41,185 bases of DNA from Oscillospiraceae bacterium (GTDB taxonomy: Bacteria; Bacillota; Clostridia; Oscillospirales; Oscillospiraceae). Positions 24,372-33,166 of the stretch are shown piece after piece. A program made the position numbers and the translations under genes. Numbering within the stretch: position 1 is the first letter of the stretch; each line of letters starts with the position of its first letter. The notes beneath the pieces were generated by a model. It saw nothing but the letters and a program-made list of their open reading frames with translations. It was not told the origin of the DNA and searched no databases. The stretch lies in assembly GCA_902785905.1 (NCBI GenBank), contig CADAAM010000073.1, forward strand, positions 1 through 41,185, written 5' to 3'.

Positions 24372-25793
24372 ATGGACAACTCCTACATCTCCCGCACGAG
24401 CGGCATCAGGGGCAGGGACAAAATCGGCTACGCCATGGGCGATCTGGCCTCCTGTCTCGTCTTCGGCCTGACCCAGAGCGTGCTGAACAAGTACTACACC
24501 GACGTGCTGGAAATCAGCGTGCTGAGCGTCATGGTCATGACCATCATCGCGCGCATCTGGGACGCGATCAACGACCCCATCTGGGGGCGCATCATCGACG
24601 GGGCAAAGAAATACCCCGACGGGCGCTACCGCCACTGGATCAAGGTTTTCTCCGTGCCGACGGCACTTGCGGCGGTGCTGATGTTCGCGGACGTGCGCGG
24701 CTTCTCCTCCGGCGCGCGGGTCGCGTGGATCTATTTCAGCTACATCCTCTTCGGCATGCTCTACACCTGCATCAACATCCCCTACGGGTCGCTGGCCCAG
24801 GTCATCACCTCGGACGACAGGGAGCGCTCGTCGTTGTCGGTGTTCCGCTCCATCGGCTCCACCTTCGGGGCGATGCCCGCGATGGTGCTGGCGTCCATGT
24901 GCTATGTCAAGCTCGCCGACGGGCGGAAGGTCATGGACTTTAACCGCGTCTTCATCGGCACCTGTGTCATCGCCGCGTTGAGCGTCCTGTGCTATTTCCT
25001 CTGCTACAGGTGGAGCAAGGAGCGCGTGGACACCGAGCCCGCCCCGCGCGAGAAGGGACAGACCGCGAAGGTCATCAGGACCCTCTTGAAGAGCCGCCCC
25101 TTCATGGCCGTCAGCATCGCCTCGATGCTCTTCCTCGCGGCGCAGATGTTCGGCCAGGGCTACAACACCTATCTCTTCCACCACTACTTCAACAAGCCGG
25201 GCCTGACCATGCTGCCCACCGTGTTCCAGTATCTGCCGGTCGCGGTCATCATGTTCTTCGCATCAAAGCTCGGCAACAAATACGGCCGGCGCGAGGTCTG
25301 CTCCCTCGGCATCCTGCTGGCGGCGGTGTTCTATATCGCCCTCTTTGTACTGGCTCTCTTCGGCATCACGCCGGTGTGGCTGTACCTCGCCGCGTGCCTT
25401 GCCTCCGGCGTGGGCACCGCCTTCATCTTCCTGCTGGTCTGGGTCCTCGCCACCGACGCCATCGACTACAACAAGGTCACCTACGGTCTCAACGACGAGG
25501 CCACCTCCTACGCCTTCTATTCCTTCATGCGCAAGCTCGGCACCACCGTCGCCACCATCCTCATCAATGTCCCGCTGCTGCGCATCGGCTACAGCGGCAG
25601 CGAGCTCAGAACCGAGGGACTCAGCGCCGAAGCGCTCAGGAGCATGTACAACTTCTCCGTGATGATCCCGGCGGTACTGTTTTTGCTGGTGTGGGTCGTG
25701 CTGCGCTTCATGTACCCGCTGTCCAAGGCGCGGATCGAGGAGCTGCAGATCCAGAAGGAGGCCATGCTGCGCGCCCAGAGCGGGAAGAAGTAA
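24372..25793 (+). CDS. GPH-family (MelB-like) sugar:cation symporter
   Basis: 473 residues with 12 predicted membrane segments. The start KIGYAMGDLASCLVFGL and the loop DAINDPIWGRIIDGAKK are hallmarks of the glycoside-pentoside-hexuronide:cation family (MelB, YicJ, YihO). It imports a sugar or glycoside with Na+ or H+. It lies directly after the GH31 gene, so it probably brings in that enzyme's substrate. A GAGAGG site precedes the ATG. The sugar cannot be read from the sequence; in YihQ systems the partner is the related YihO. Confidence 0.9.
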   Translation: MDNSYISRTSGIRGRDKIGYAMGDLASCLVFGLTQSVLNKYYTDVLEISVLSVMVMTIIARIWDAINDPIWGRIIDGAKKYPDGRYRHWIKVFSVPTALAAVLMFADVRGFSSGARVAWIYFSYILFGMLYTCINIPYGSLAQVITSDDRERSSLSVFRSIGSTFGAMPAMVLASMCYVKLADGRKVMDFNRVFIGTCVIAALSVLCYFLCYRWSKERVDTEPAPREKGQTAKVIRTLLKSRPFMAVSIASMLFLAAQMFGQGYNTYLFHHYFNKPGLTMLPTVFQYLPVAVIMFFASKLGNKYGRREVCSLGILLAAVFYIALFVLALFGITPVWLYLAACLASGVGTAFIFLLVWVLATDAIDYNKVTYGLNDEATSYAFYSFMRKLGTTVATILINVPLLRIGYSGSELRTEGLSAEALRSMYNFSVMIPAVLFLLVWVVLRFMYPLSKARIEELQIQKEAMLRAQSGKK

Positions 25794-26387
25794 ATGAAGA
25801 TCCTCGCCGTTTCGGACGTGGAGTCCAAGCGCTTCTTTGAGTATTACAAGCCGGGGATGCTGGAGGGCTTCGACCTCATCCTCTCCTGCGGCGATCTGCA
25901 CCCGGAGTATCTGGAATTTCTGGTGACCATGGCGCACTGCCCGGTGCTGTACGTCCACGGCAACCACGACGACCGATATGACCGGGAGCCGGAGGGCTGC
26001 GTGTGCGTGGACGACAAGGTCTTCACCTGCGGAGGCCTGCGCATCGTGGGCCTCGGCGGGTCCTGCCGCTACCGGGATGGAAAGTACATGTATACCGAGC
26101 GGCAGATGCGGCGGCGGATTTTCCGCCTCGCCTACCGCCTGCGGCGCAGCGGGGGCCTCGACATCCTGCTGACCCATGCGCCGCTGCACGGGCTCAACGA
26201 TCTGGACGATCCGCCGCACCGGGGCTTCAACTGCTTCCGCCTGCTGCTGGACCGCTGGCAGCCCCGGTACTTTATCCACGGCCACGTCCACCGCAACTAC
26301 GGCGTCAGCATCCCCCAGCGCTGCCGCTACGGGGATACGACGGTCATCAACGCGTATGAGTATTGCGTGATCGAGACGGGGGAATAA
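25794..26387 (+). CDS. Calcineurin-like metallophosphoesterase
   Basis: 197 residues. Metal-site motifs in order: SDVE (7-10, where the usual DxH is D-V-E), SCGDLHPE, GNHDDRYD, LTHAPLHG and HGHVHRNYG. The ATG directly follows the stop of the transporter, so the three genes form one operon ending at the terminator at 26459. Such proteins hydrolyse phosphate mono- or diesters. The role in a sugar operon is unknown. Confidence 0.85.
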   Translation: MKILAVSDVESKRFFEYYKPGMLEGFDLILSCGDLHPEYLEFLVTMAHCPVLYVHGNHDDRYDREPEGCVCVDDKVFTCGGLRIVGLGGSCRYRDGKYMYTERQMRRRIFRLAYRLRRSGGLDILLTHAPLHGLNDLDDPPHRGFNCFRLLLDRWQPRYFIHGHVHRNYGVSIPQRCRYGDTTVINAYEYCVIETGE

Positions 26388-26458
26388 AACTGAAAATGCC
26401 GAATGTGATCGTTGGGGAGAGCCTTGCGCCCTACCGGCGGTACTGGCGTGATATATGA

Positions 26459-26505
26459 AAAATGTACGGTGACTTCGTATTGCGTTACGAAATCGCCGTA
26501 CATTT
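26459..26505. terminator. Bidirectional terminator between convergent genes
   Basis: An imperfect stem of about 20 bp (AAATGTACGG... with ...CCGTACATTT) between the phosphoesterase and NUDIX genes. Confidence 0.7.
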
Positions 26506-26564
26506 CTTAGTTGTACCGCCGGGAGACCGCAAGTTTCGCCCCAGCGGAGAGGACGAAAGGTTTA

Positions 26565-27035
26565 TCAAATCTCCAGCTTTTTCCCGTCCAGCACCGCTTC
26601 AACCAGCTTCTCGCCCCGGTAACGGAGCTTGAGGGAGAAGAAGGGGCGGTCGCTGTCCAGGAGGCGGAGGAAGATTTTGTCCCCCTCCCAGATGGGAAGG
26701 GACAGGAGCGTGCGCTTGTCTACCCATTCGAGCACGCCCTCGTCGCAGTCTCTGACCGTGCCCTCAAAGTCCGCGGAGTGGAACAGGTGCATGTACTCCG
26801 TGCCCCACTCGTCCGAGACGAAGGTCACGATCCCGCGATAGGCCCAGCTTCGCATGGTGAGACCCGTCTCCTCGCGCACCTCGCGCAGGGCGCAGTCCTC
26901 GGGGCTCTCCCCCTCTTCAAACTTGCCGCCGATGCCGACCCACTTGTCGCGGTTTTCGTCCCGCTCCTTTTTAACGCGGTGGAGCATCAGGTATTGTCCG
27001 TCCCGCTCGAGGTGGACGAGAGTGGTATTGCGCAT
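26565..27035 (-). CDS. NUDIX hydrolase (MutT-like)
   Basis: 156 residues. The NUDIX box is complete, from GGKFEEGESPED to LREVREETGL (about 36-59), with the Mg2+-binding REVREE core. Length and the N-terminal RNTTLVHLERDGQYLMLHR match 8-oxo-dGTP-type MutT proteins of Firmicutes. The ATG at 27035 overlaps the stop codon of the upstream oxidase gene (TAATG), so translation is coupled; a longer in-frame start would lie inside that gene. Substrate not determinable; nucleotide clean-up is inferred. Confidence 0.88.
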   Translation of the reverse strand: MRNTTLVHLERDGQYLMLHRVKKERDENRDKWVGIGGKFEEGESPEDCALREVREETGLTMRSWAYRGIVTFVSDEWGTEYMHLFHSADFEGTVRDCDEGVLEWVDKRTLLSLPIWEGDKIFLRLLDSDRPFFSLKLRYRGEKLVEAVLDGKKLEI

Positions 27036-28051
27036 TAAAATCTCACCTTGTCGCGGGTGATGTCCGCGAGGGTCGCCGCGCCGCACATGGTCATGGTGGA
27101 CTTAAGCTCGCCGATGATCTTGTCCATGTAGACCTTGAAGCCCTCCTCGCCCGCGGCATAGATCATGGGCAGGATGGGGCGGCCGATCAGCACGCCGTCC
27201 GCGCCGAGGGCCAGGGCTCTGAACACGTCCACGCCCGAGCGAATGCCGCCGTCGACCAGAATGACGGTCCTGCCCCTGACGGCGTCAGCGATCTCGGGCA
27301 GAACCTCCGCCGTGGAGGGCACGCCGCCCTGCACTCTGCCGCCGTGGTTGGAGACGACGATCGCGGCGGCTCCGGCCTCGACGGCCTTCTCCGCGCCCTT
27401 GACGGTCATGATGCCCTTGACGATGAAAGGCATGTTCGCATACTCGATGATCTCGCGCATCTCCTCGACGGACTTGCTGCCCGCGTTGGGATTCATGGCC
27501 TTGAGGAAGGGCAGGCCCGCACCGTCCACGTCCATGCCCGCACAGAAGATTTTCGCCTCGTTGAGCACGTCCAGCTTGGCAAACACGGCCTCCTTGTTCC
27601 AGGGCTTGATGATCGGGCAGCCCATCCCGTCGACCTTCTGCATATCCTCGGCGGAGCGGAGCATGATGTTGGGGTCCACACCGTCGCCGGTCAGGGCCAT
27701 GAGACCGTAGTCCGCGCAGGCCTTGATGAGGATGCTGTTGTACTCGGGGTCTTTGTACTTCGGGCCGTAGTGCAGATCGATCGCGCCGAGGGGGGCGGCG
27801 AAGATGGGCGCGGCAAACTTCACGCCGAACATCTCAAAGCTCACGTCGGGGTCGGCGTTGGGGCAGAGCGTGTCCATGTTCACGCAGATCTCCTGCCACT
27901 TGTCAAAGTTGCGCGCGGCGGTGCTGCCGGGGTACTTGCAGCCGGGGCCGGGCATGGCGTTGCCGCAGGCCCTGCCGTTGCAGACGGGACATGCCTTGCA
28001 GTACGGGCCGACCTGATCCTTCGCGGCGGCGAGTATTTCATTGTACGTCAT
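27035..28051 (-). CDS. FMN-dependent alpha-hydroxy-acid oxidase/dehydrogenase
   Basis: 338 residues, TIM barrel. The catalytic and FMN-binding signature SNHGGRVQGG is present, with FIVKGI before it and LVDGGIRSGVDVFRALALGAD after it, as in lactate oxidase, glycolate oxidase and related enzymes. The N-terminus is unusual: six cysteines in about the first 40 residues (YCKACPVCNGRACGN, GPGC), which could bind a metal or Fe-S cluster. In anaerobes such proteins probably pass electrons to something other than O2. A GGAG site precedes the ATG. It forms a two-gene operon with the NUDIX gene. Confidence 0.85.
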   Translation of the reverse strand: MTYNEILAAAKDQVGPYCKACPVCNGRACGNAMPGPGCKYPGSTAARNFDKWQEICVNMDTLCPNADPDVSFEMFGVKFAAPIFAAPLGAIDLHYGPKYKDPEYNSILIKACADYGLMALTGDGVDPNIMLRSAEDMQKVDGMGCPIIKPWNKEAVFAKLDVLNEAKIFCAGMDVDGAGLPFLKAMNPNAGSKSVEEMREIIEYANMPFIVKGIMTVKGAEKAVEAGAAAIVVSNHGGRVQGGVPSTAEVLPEIADAVRGRTVILVDGGIRSGVDVFRALALGADGVLIGRPILPMIYAAGEEGFKVYMDKIIGELKSTMTMCGAATLADITRDKVRF

Positions 28052-28120
28052 TTTTGAACACTCCTTTATTTTGATATGAAATATGCAGTTGTTCGCGTCT
28101 AAAAACAGCGGACGGGAAAG

Positions 28121-28232
28121 CTCATACTAGAACCTCATGAAAACCTTTAATCTCTTAAAGGTTTTCATAGCGCCATAAGGCGCGTAGAGGTTCTTGTATG
28201 AGACGTGTTTTCAGCGTTTCGAAATAGTATCA
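28121..28232 (-). repeat. Intergenic hairpin element, family 2, copy B
   Basis: 112 bp, the inverted-orientation relative of 5565-5706. Same ends (CTCATACTAG and GAAATAGTATCA) and the same outer pair of complementary arms. It keeps the ATGAAAACCTTTAA hairpin that copy A lost and lacks 53 bp (two hairpins and one arm) that copy A kept. Its right end forms the last three bases (TGA) of the PAP2 gene, so the element ends inside that reading frame. Confidence 0.7.
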
Positions 28233-29189
28233 GGCCCTGTCCGCGCGCGCCTTTCCGACCAGCTTCAGCACCAGCGGGAAGAGGGCGATGGCATAGAACG
28301 CATAGAGCACGGAAAACAGGAGCTTGCCCCAGTGAGAGCCGAAGGCGTCCACCAGCACAGGCCGGAACCAGCTTTTCAGATACACCATGGGGATGAGCCC
28401 GACCAGGCAGAGGGCCGTATTGAGAACGCCCGGCGCCAGCGGCTTAAAGCGTATCCAGTGCTTTTCCGCATAGCGTGCGAGGAGGAAGCCGATCATCTTG
28501 CCCAGATCGCCGTAGCCGTCGTTCATCATCTTCTGCGGGTCTACGATCAGCTTTCCGTTTGCGTCATAGTCCAAGGGATAGGACTTGAAGCTGATGCAGG
28601 CGATGCCGGCCCAGCAGAAGACAAAGCCCGCCAGAAGAAGCAGATCCTCCTTCTCGGGGTGCTCATCCAGATACGCGAAGAGCTTCGCCGTGGCAAAGAG
28701 ACTCAGCACAGTCAGGCACAGGGCGACAAACACGTCCTGCGGGGTATGTACGCCCAGATAGTTTCTGGAAAAGGCGGTGAGAAGAACGAACAGCACCAGC
28801 AGCACGGAGCACCAGCGGCTGCGCCGGTCTCTCCACAGGCTCACCGCCATGCCGCCCGCCAGCGGCCCCGCGGTGGTCGTGTGTCCGCTGGGGAAGGAAT
28901 AGCCCGTCGCCGTGGTGATGGAGTCACCGGCGGGCAGGACGCGGCTGTCACGGATCCAGGGGCGGTAGACGCAGGCGGTCAGCTTGATGAGTGGGGTGAA
29001 CACCATGCAGAGATAATAGGCGGTCATGGTGTAAAGGCCCTGCCGCTTGTCACGATTCCAGTACCAGAAGACCGGGAGCAGAATCAGATACGTGGTGGCA
29101 AACATGGAGACCCATTCCATGAAAGGCGTCCAGGCGTCGCTGATGCTGATGCGAAAGTCCTGGAGCCAGAGCAGATATTGAATGTCCAA
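28230..29189 (-). CDS. PAP2-family membrane phosphatase
   Basis: 319 residues with about eight hydrophobic segments. The three-part phosphatase signature is visible: KLTACVYRP, PSGHTTT and SRNYLGVHTPQD. It hydrolyses a lipid or undecaprenyl-type phosphate at the membrane. The start is TTG at 29189, with GGGAGG eight bases upstream. The C-terminus ends at a stop codon provided by a family-2 repeat, so the native tail may be slightly altered. Confidence 0.88.
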   Translation of the reverse strand: MDIQYLLWLQDFRISISDAWTPFMEWVSMFATTYLILLPVFWYWNRDKRQGLYTMTAYYLCMVFTPLIKLTACVYRPWIRDSRVLPAGDSITTATGYSFPSGHTTTAGPLAGGMAVSLWRDRRSRWCSVLLVLFVLLTAFSRNYLGVHTPQDVFVALCLTVLSLFATAKLFAYLDEHPEKEDLLLLAGFVFCWAGIACISFKSYPLDYDANGKLIVDPQKMMNDGYGDLGKMIGFLLARYAEKHWIRFKPLAPGVLNTALCLVGLIPMVYLKSWFRPVLVDAFGSHWGKLLFSVLYAFYAIALFPLVLKLVGKARADRA

Positions 29190-29244
29190 AGACAGGTCCT
29201 CCCTGAGATATGATAACCTATTATGCGCGTGGCGTATTGCACTG

Positions 29245-30141
29245 TCAAGCCTTTTGCACCCCGGTCAGATCCCAGTCCGGCAGCAGCTCCTCCGTCGCGG
29301 CCTCGTTCTCCTGCCAGAAGCCGTCGAGACGGCGCACCCTCATATAATGGATCAGCGTGCGGTTTTCCTCGGGGGTCACGCGCCTTTGCAGCTCCGGGAA
29401 GGCTTCGAGCCCCGGCGTCGGGGTGTACTGGCTCATCAGCGAAAAGAGCACGCTGTCGCGAGGGAACTCATCGGCGGCAAAGTCGATCGCGTTTCGCGCG
29501 TCATCCTCGCGGCCGGGGAGGATGAGGTGGCGGATCAGCACGCCGGATTTCATCAGTCCGCTTTCGTCCAGCACATACGCCCCAACCTGGCGGAACATCT
29601 CGCGGATCGCGTCCGCCGCGACAGCGGGATAATCCGCCGCCGCGCTGTATCGCCGGGCGGTTTCCGGGTCAGAATATTTATAGTCCGGCATGTAGACCTG
29701 CACCAGCCCCTCAAGCTGCCGCAGGGTCTCCGCGCTCTCATAGCCAGAGCTGTTCCAGACCACCGGCACGCCGAGGGAGAGCCCGGAAAGCGCTTCCGCA
29801 ATCGCCGGGACATAGTGCGCCCCGGTGACAAGGTCGATGCTGTCCACGCCCCGATCCCGCAGGCGCAGCAAAAGCTCCCGCAGCTCCGGCACCGTGAGCG
29901 TTTCTCCCATGCCCGCGCCCCGGCTGATGTCCCGGTTCTGACAGAAGACACAGCGCAGATTGCAGCCCGTGAAGAAGACCGCGCCGGTCCCGTTTTTCCC
30001 GGCGATGCAGGGCTCCTCCCCGTAATGCGGGGCCGCTCTTGCGATGCGCGGCAGGCCCGGCGAGCGGCAAATCCCGCCGGGCTGCGTCCCGCTGCGAAGC
30101 GCGCCGCAGCGGCGGGGACAGAGCGTACACAAAAAATCCAT
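29245..30141 (-). CDS. Radical SAM protein, PflA-like (COG1313 type)
   Basis: 298 residues. A first Cys group (CTLCPRRCGA) is followed by the radical SAM cluster motif GCNLRCVFCQN (C-x3-C-x2-C, with the SAM-binding context) and later HLILPGREDD. This is the layout of the uncharacterised pyruvate-formate-lyase-activase-like proteins (PflX). Start at 30141 chosen because the domain starts there and GGGAG is upstream; an upstream in-frame extension is not supported. No pyruvate-formate-lyase gene is nearby, so the target is unknown. Confidence 0.8.
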   Translation of the reverse strand: MDFLCTLCPRRCGALRSGTQPGGICRSPGLPRIARAAPHYGEEPCIAGKNGTGAVFFTGCNLRCVFCQNRDISRGAGMGETLTVPELRELLLRLRDRGVDSIDLVTGAHYVPAIAEALSGLSLGVPVVWNSSGYESAETLRQLEGLVQVYMPDYKYSDPETARRYSAAADYPAVAADAIREMFRQVGAYVLDESGLMKSGVLIRHLILPGREDDARNAIDFAADEFPRDSVLFSLMSQYTPTPGLEAFPELQRRVTPEENRTLIHYMRVRRLDGFWQENEAATEELLPDWDLTGVQKA

Positions 30142-30358
30142 TTGCCAAGTTCTCCCAACTCGTTGCAACCTATGCAAAATGCCCATTTCAGGCCCTTCCA
30201 CGGGGATGATTATAGCCCATATTTGTACAGTTTGCAAGAAGATGAAAAAAATAGAAAATTGTACATGATTTTTTTGATTTGTGTGCTAAAATGGGATAGA
30301 TTCCACGGGAGAGGTGTAACTTTTCGCCTTGAAACCGTCAAAGAAACGGAGAGAGGAC

Positions 30359-30859
30359 ATGCTCAATATCGTGCTTGTCGAGCCGGAGATCCCGCACAAC
30401 ACCGGGGCCATCGCACGCACCTGTGCGGCGACCGGGGCGCGGCTCCATCTTGTCAGGCCCTTGGGCTTCGATATCTCCGACAAGATGGTCAAGCGCTGCG
30501 GCCTGGACTACTGGCCCCTGGTCGATATCACCGTCTATGACAACCTGGAGGACTACTTCGCGAAAAACGGGGACGAGGGGCTGTGGCTCGCCACAACCAA
30601 GGCACCCCGGCCTTATCACGAGGCGGACTTCACGGGGAACGTGACGCTGATGTTCGGGAAGGAGACCGCCGGTCTGCCCGTGTGGCTGCGGGAAAAGTAC
30701 CGCGAGAGGTGTATCCGGATTCCGATGATTTCTCAGGCGCGGAGCCTGAATCTCTCCAACTCCGCCGCCATCCTCGCCTATGAGGCGCTCAGACAGCAGG
30801 GCTTCCCGGGCCTGACTGCCGAGGGCTCCATGGCAGATGAATTGCCAGAACTTTCTTAA
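30359..30859 (+). CDS. trmL: tRNA (cytidine/uridine-34 2'-O)-methyltransferase TrmL
   Basis: 166 residues, SpoU-fold. All three family motifs are there: EPEIPHNTGAIARTC (SpoU motif 1), LMFGKETAGLP (motif 2) and IPMISQARSLNLSNSAAI (motif 3, the knot). It methylates the wobble ribose of tRNA-Leu. Start at 30359 chosen for GAGAGG just upstream and the motif position. It lies 27 bases before pgk. Confidence 0.93.
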   Translation: MLNIVLVEPEIPHNTGAIARTCAATGARLHLVRPLGFDISDKMVKRCGLDYWPLVDITVYDNLEDYFAKNGDEGLWLATTKAPRPYHEADFTGNVTLMFGKETAGLPVWLREKYRERCIRIPMISQARSLNLSNSAAILAYEALRQQGFPGLTAEGSMADELPELS

Positions 30860-30886
30860 AAAAACAATATTTTAGGAGGCTACAGC

Positions 30887-32152
30887 ATGAATTACAACAA
30901 GAAAACCGTTTATGACGCCGACGTAAAGGGCAAGAAGGTTCTTGTCCGCTGCGACTTCAACGTCCCCCAGGACAAGAAGACCGGCGAGATCACCAGCGAT
31001 AAGCGCATCGTCGCCGCCATCCCCACCCTCAAGTACCTGCTCGAGCAGGGCGCGGCCGTCATCGCCTGCTCCCACCTGGGCAAGCCCGTCGCCACCTTCG
31101 ACGGCTATGTCAAGAAGCAGGTCGAGAAGGGCAAAAACGCCGAGGACATCACCAAGGAAGAGTGGGAGAAGTCCCTCAAGAAGCTGACCCTCGCCCCCGT
31201 TGCCAAGAGACTGAGCGAGCTGCTGGGTCAGGACGTAATCTTCGCCGCCGACACCATCGGCCCCGACGCCCAGGCCAAGGCCGCCGCGCTGCAGCCCGGC
31301 CAGATCATGCTGCTTGAGAACCTCCGCTTCGCGAAGGGCGAGACCAAGAACGATCCCGCGTTTGCCAAGGCCCTCGCCGACATGGCCGAGGTCTATGTCT
31401 CCGACGCGTTCGGCACCGTTCACAGAGCCCACGCCTCCACCGCCGGCGTCGCGGCCTACCTGCCCGCCTACTCCGGCCTGCTGGTCAAGAAAGAGCTCGA
31501 CGTCATGGGCAAGGCTCTTGACGATCCCAAGCGTCCCTTCGTCGCGGTCCTCGGCGGCGCAAAGGTCTCCGACAAGATCAACGTCATCAACAACCTCCTC
31601 GAGAAGGCCGACACCATCATCATCGGCGGCGGCATGGCCTACACCTTCAAGAAGGCACAGGGCTTCGAGATCGGCAAGTCTCTGCTCGAGGCTGACCGCA
31701 TCGACTACGCCAAGGACATGATCGCCAAGGCTGAGGCCAAGGGCGTCAAGTTCCTCCTGCCCGTCGACAACCTCTGCGCGGCCGAGTTCTCCGCCGACGC
31801 CGAGCCCGTCCTCGTCGAGGGCAACATCCCCGAGGATCTGATGGGCATGGACATCGGCCCCAAGACCGTGGAGCTCTTCTCCGCCGCTGTCGCAGGTGCG
31901 GGCACCATCGTTTGGAACGGCCCCATGGGCGTGTTTGAGTTCGAGAAGTTCGCGGGCGGCACCAAGGCCATGGCCAAGGCTCTGGCCGAGTCCGGCGCGA
32001 TCACCATCGTCGGCGGCGGCGACAGCGCTGCTGCGGTCGAGAAGCTCGGCTTTGCCGACAAGATCACCCACATCTCCACCGGCGGCGGCGCGTCTCTCGA
32101 GTTCCTCGAGGGCAAGGAGCTGCCCGGCGTGGCCTGCCTGCTGGACGCCTGA
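30887..32152 (+). CDS. pgk: Phosphoglycerate kinase
   Basis: 421 residues, usual size. Substrate-binding start [10 protein letters not shown], the loop [23 protein letters not shown], the nucleotide-binding GGAKVSDKI and the C-terminal [13 protein letters not shown] and [14 protein letters not shown]. It makes ATP from 1,3-bisphosphoglycerate. TAGGAGG lies seven bases before the ATG. First of a glycolytic gene row pgk-tpiA-gpmI; gap (glyceraldehyde-3-phosphate dehydrogenase) is not in the window. Codon use is strongly biased, as in highly expressed genes. Confidence 0.97.
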   Translation: MNYNKKTVYDADVKGKKVLVRCDFNVPQDKKTGEITSDKRIVAAIPTLKYLLEQGAAVIACSHLGKPVATFDGYVKKQVEKGKNAEDITKEEWEKSLKKLTLAPVAKRLSELLGQDVIFAADTIGPDAQAKAAALQPGQIMLLENLRFAKGETKNDPAFAKALADMAEVYVSDAFGTVHRAHASTAGVAAYLPAYSGLLVKKELDVMGKALDDPKRPFVAVLGGAKVSDKINVINNLLEKADTIIIGGGMAYTFKKAQGFEIGKSLLEADRIDYAKDMIAKAEAKGVKFLLPVDNLCAAEFSADAEPVLVEGNIPEDLMGMDIGPKTVELFSAAVAGAGTIVWNGPMGVFEFEKFAGGTKAMAKALAESGAITIVGGGDSAAAVEKLGFADKITHISTGGGASLEFLEGKELPGVACLLDA

Positions 32153-32169
32153 GCGCATCTGCCGCACAC

Positions 32170-32307
32170 CTTAGGAAAGGCAGCTTCCCGACAAGCGGGA
32201 ACACCCCTGTCGGCGCTGCGCGACAGAACAAGAAACCAAGCCCCCCCGCAAGTGGGGAACACCCCTATCGGCGCTGTGCGCCACTTCCCCCGGAGGGGGA
32301 AGCAATA
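32170..32307. repeat. Intergenic repeat with two degenerate units between pgk and tpiA
   Basis: Two similar units, around 32190-32230 and 32238-32282, share GGGAACACCCCTRTCGGCGC and a TGTCG/CGACA- or GGCGC/GCGCC-type hairpin. They are followed by a CTTCCCCC/GGGGGAAG hairpin (32284-32302). The units look like a dispersed palindromic repeat of the kind often seen in Oscillospiraceae genomes. It may modulate read-through from pgk to tpiA. Confidence 0.5.
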
Positions 32308-32326
32308 AGGAAAGGATAGATTTACC

Positions 32327-33100
32327 ATGAACAGAAAATACCGCAAGACCGTTATCGCGGGCAACTGGAAGATGAACATGCTCGCCTCCGAGATCAAGCC
32401 CTTCATGGAGGCCCTCAAGGAGAACCTGCCCAAGACCCGCACCTGCGAGATGGTGCTGTGCACCCCCGCCGTGATGATCCCCGCCATGGTCAAGGCCGGC
32501 AAGGACTGCAAGGTTGCCGCCGGCGGCCAGGACGTGTCCAAGTTCGAGAAGGGCGCCTACACCGGTGAGATCTCCGCCAGCCAGCTCGCCGATATCGGCG
32601 CCAAGTACTGCATCGTCGGCCACTCCGAGCGCCGCCAGTACCACGGCGAGGATGACATGCTCATCAACGCCAAGGCCAAGGCTCTGCTCGAGAAGGGCAT
32701 CATCCCCATCATCTGCGTCGGCGAGAGCCTTGAGCAGCGCGAGATGGATCTGACCATGGAGTACGTCGCCTACCAGGTCAAGGCCGCCCTCAGCGGCATA
32801 GACGCCTCCAAGCTGCGCCGCTGCATCATCGCCTATGAGCCCATTTGGGCCATCGGCACCGGCAAGACCGCTACGGCCGAGCAGGCTCAGGAGGTCTGCG
32901 AAGGCATCCGTGCCGTCATCCGCGGCATCTACGGCGCCCGTCCGGCCCGTGCCGTCAGCATCCTCTACGGCGGCAGCATGAACGCCAAGAACGCGGCTGA
33001 GCTGCTGGCCCAGCCCGACATCGACGGCGGCCTCATCGGCGGCGCTTCCCTCAAGCCCGTCGACTTCGCCACCATCATCAAGGCCACCGATCAGGAGTAA
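32327..33100 (+). CDS. tpiA: Triose-phosphate isomerase
   Basis: 257 residues. Catalytic motifs are complete: AGNWKMN (Lys), IVGHSERRQYHGE (His), AYEPIWAIGTGKTAT (Glu and loop 6) and LYGGSMN. It interconverts dihydroxyacetone phosphate and glyceraldehyde 3-phosphate. AAGGAAAGG precedes the ATG. Confidence 0.97.
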   Translation: MNRKYRKTVIAGNWKMNMLASEIKPFMEALKENLPKTRTCEMVLCTPAVMIPAMVKAGKDCKVAAGGQDVSKFEKGAYTGEISASQLADIGAKYCIVGHSERRQYHGEDDMLINAKAKALLEKGIIPIICVGESLEQREMDLTMEYVAYQVKAALSGIDASKLRRCIIAYEPIWAIGTGKTATAEQAQEVCEGIRAVIRGIYGARPARAVSILYGGSMNAKNAAELLAQPDIDGGLIGGASLKPVDFATIIKATDQE

Positions 33101-33113
33101 GACATTCCTCAAG

Positions 33114-33138
33114 CCCTCCCCCGCACTTCGGGGGAGGG
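33114..33138 (+). terminator. Hairpin between tpiA and gpmI (partial terminator or stabiliser)
   Basis: A 9-10-bp GC-only stem (33114-33123 with 33129-33138), just after tpiA, without a T-tract. Confidence 0.4.
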
Positions 33139-33166
33139 ACTGTTAAATAAAGGAGTTATTCTTTAC

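Noticed and set aside
30872..33112. Long antisense open frames opposite pgk and tpiA
   Set aside because: Shadows produced by strong codon bias of the glycolytic genes; no similarity and no start signals.
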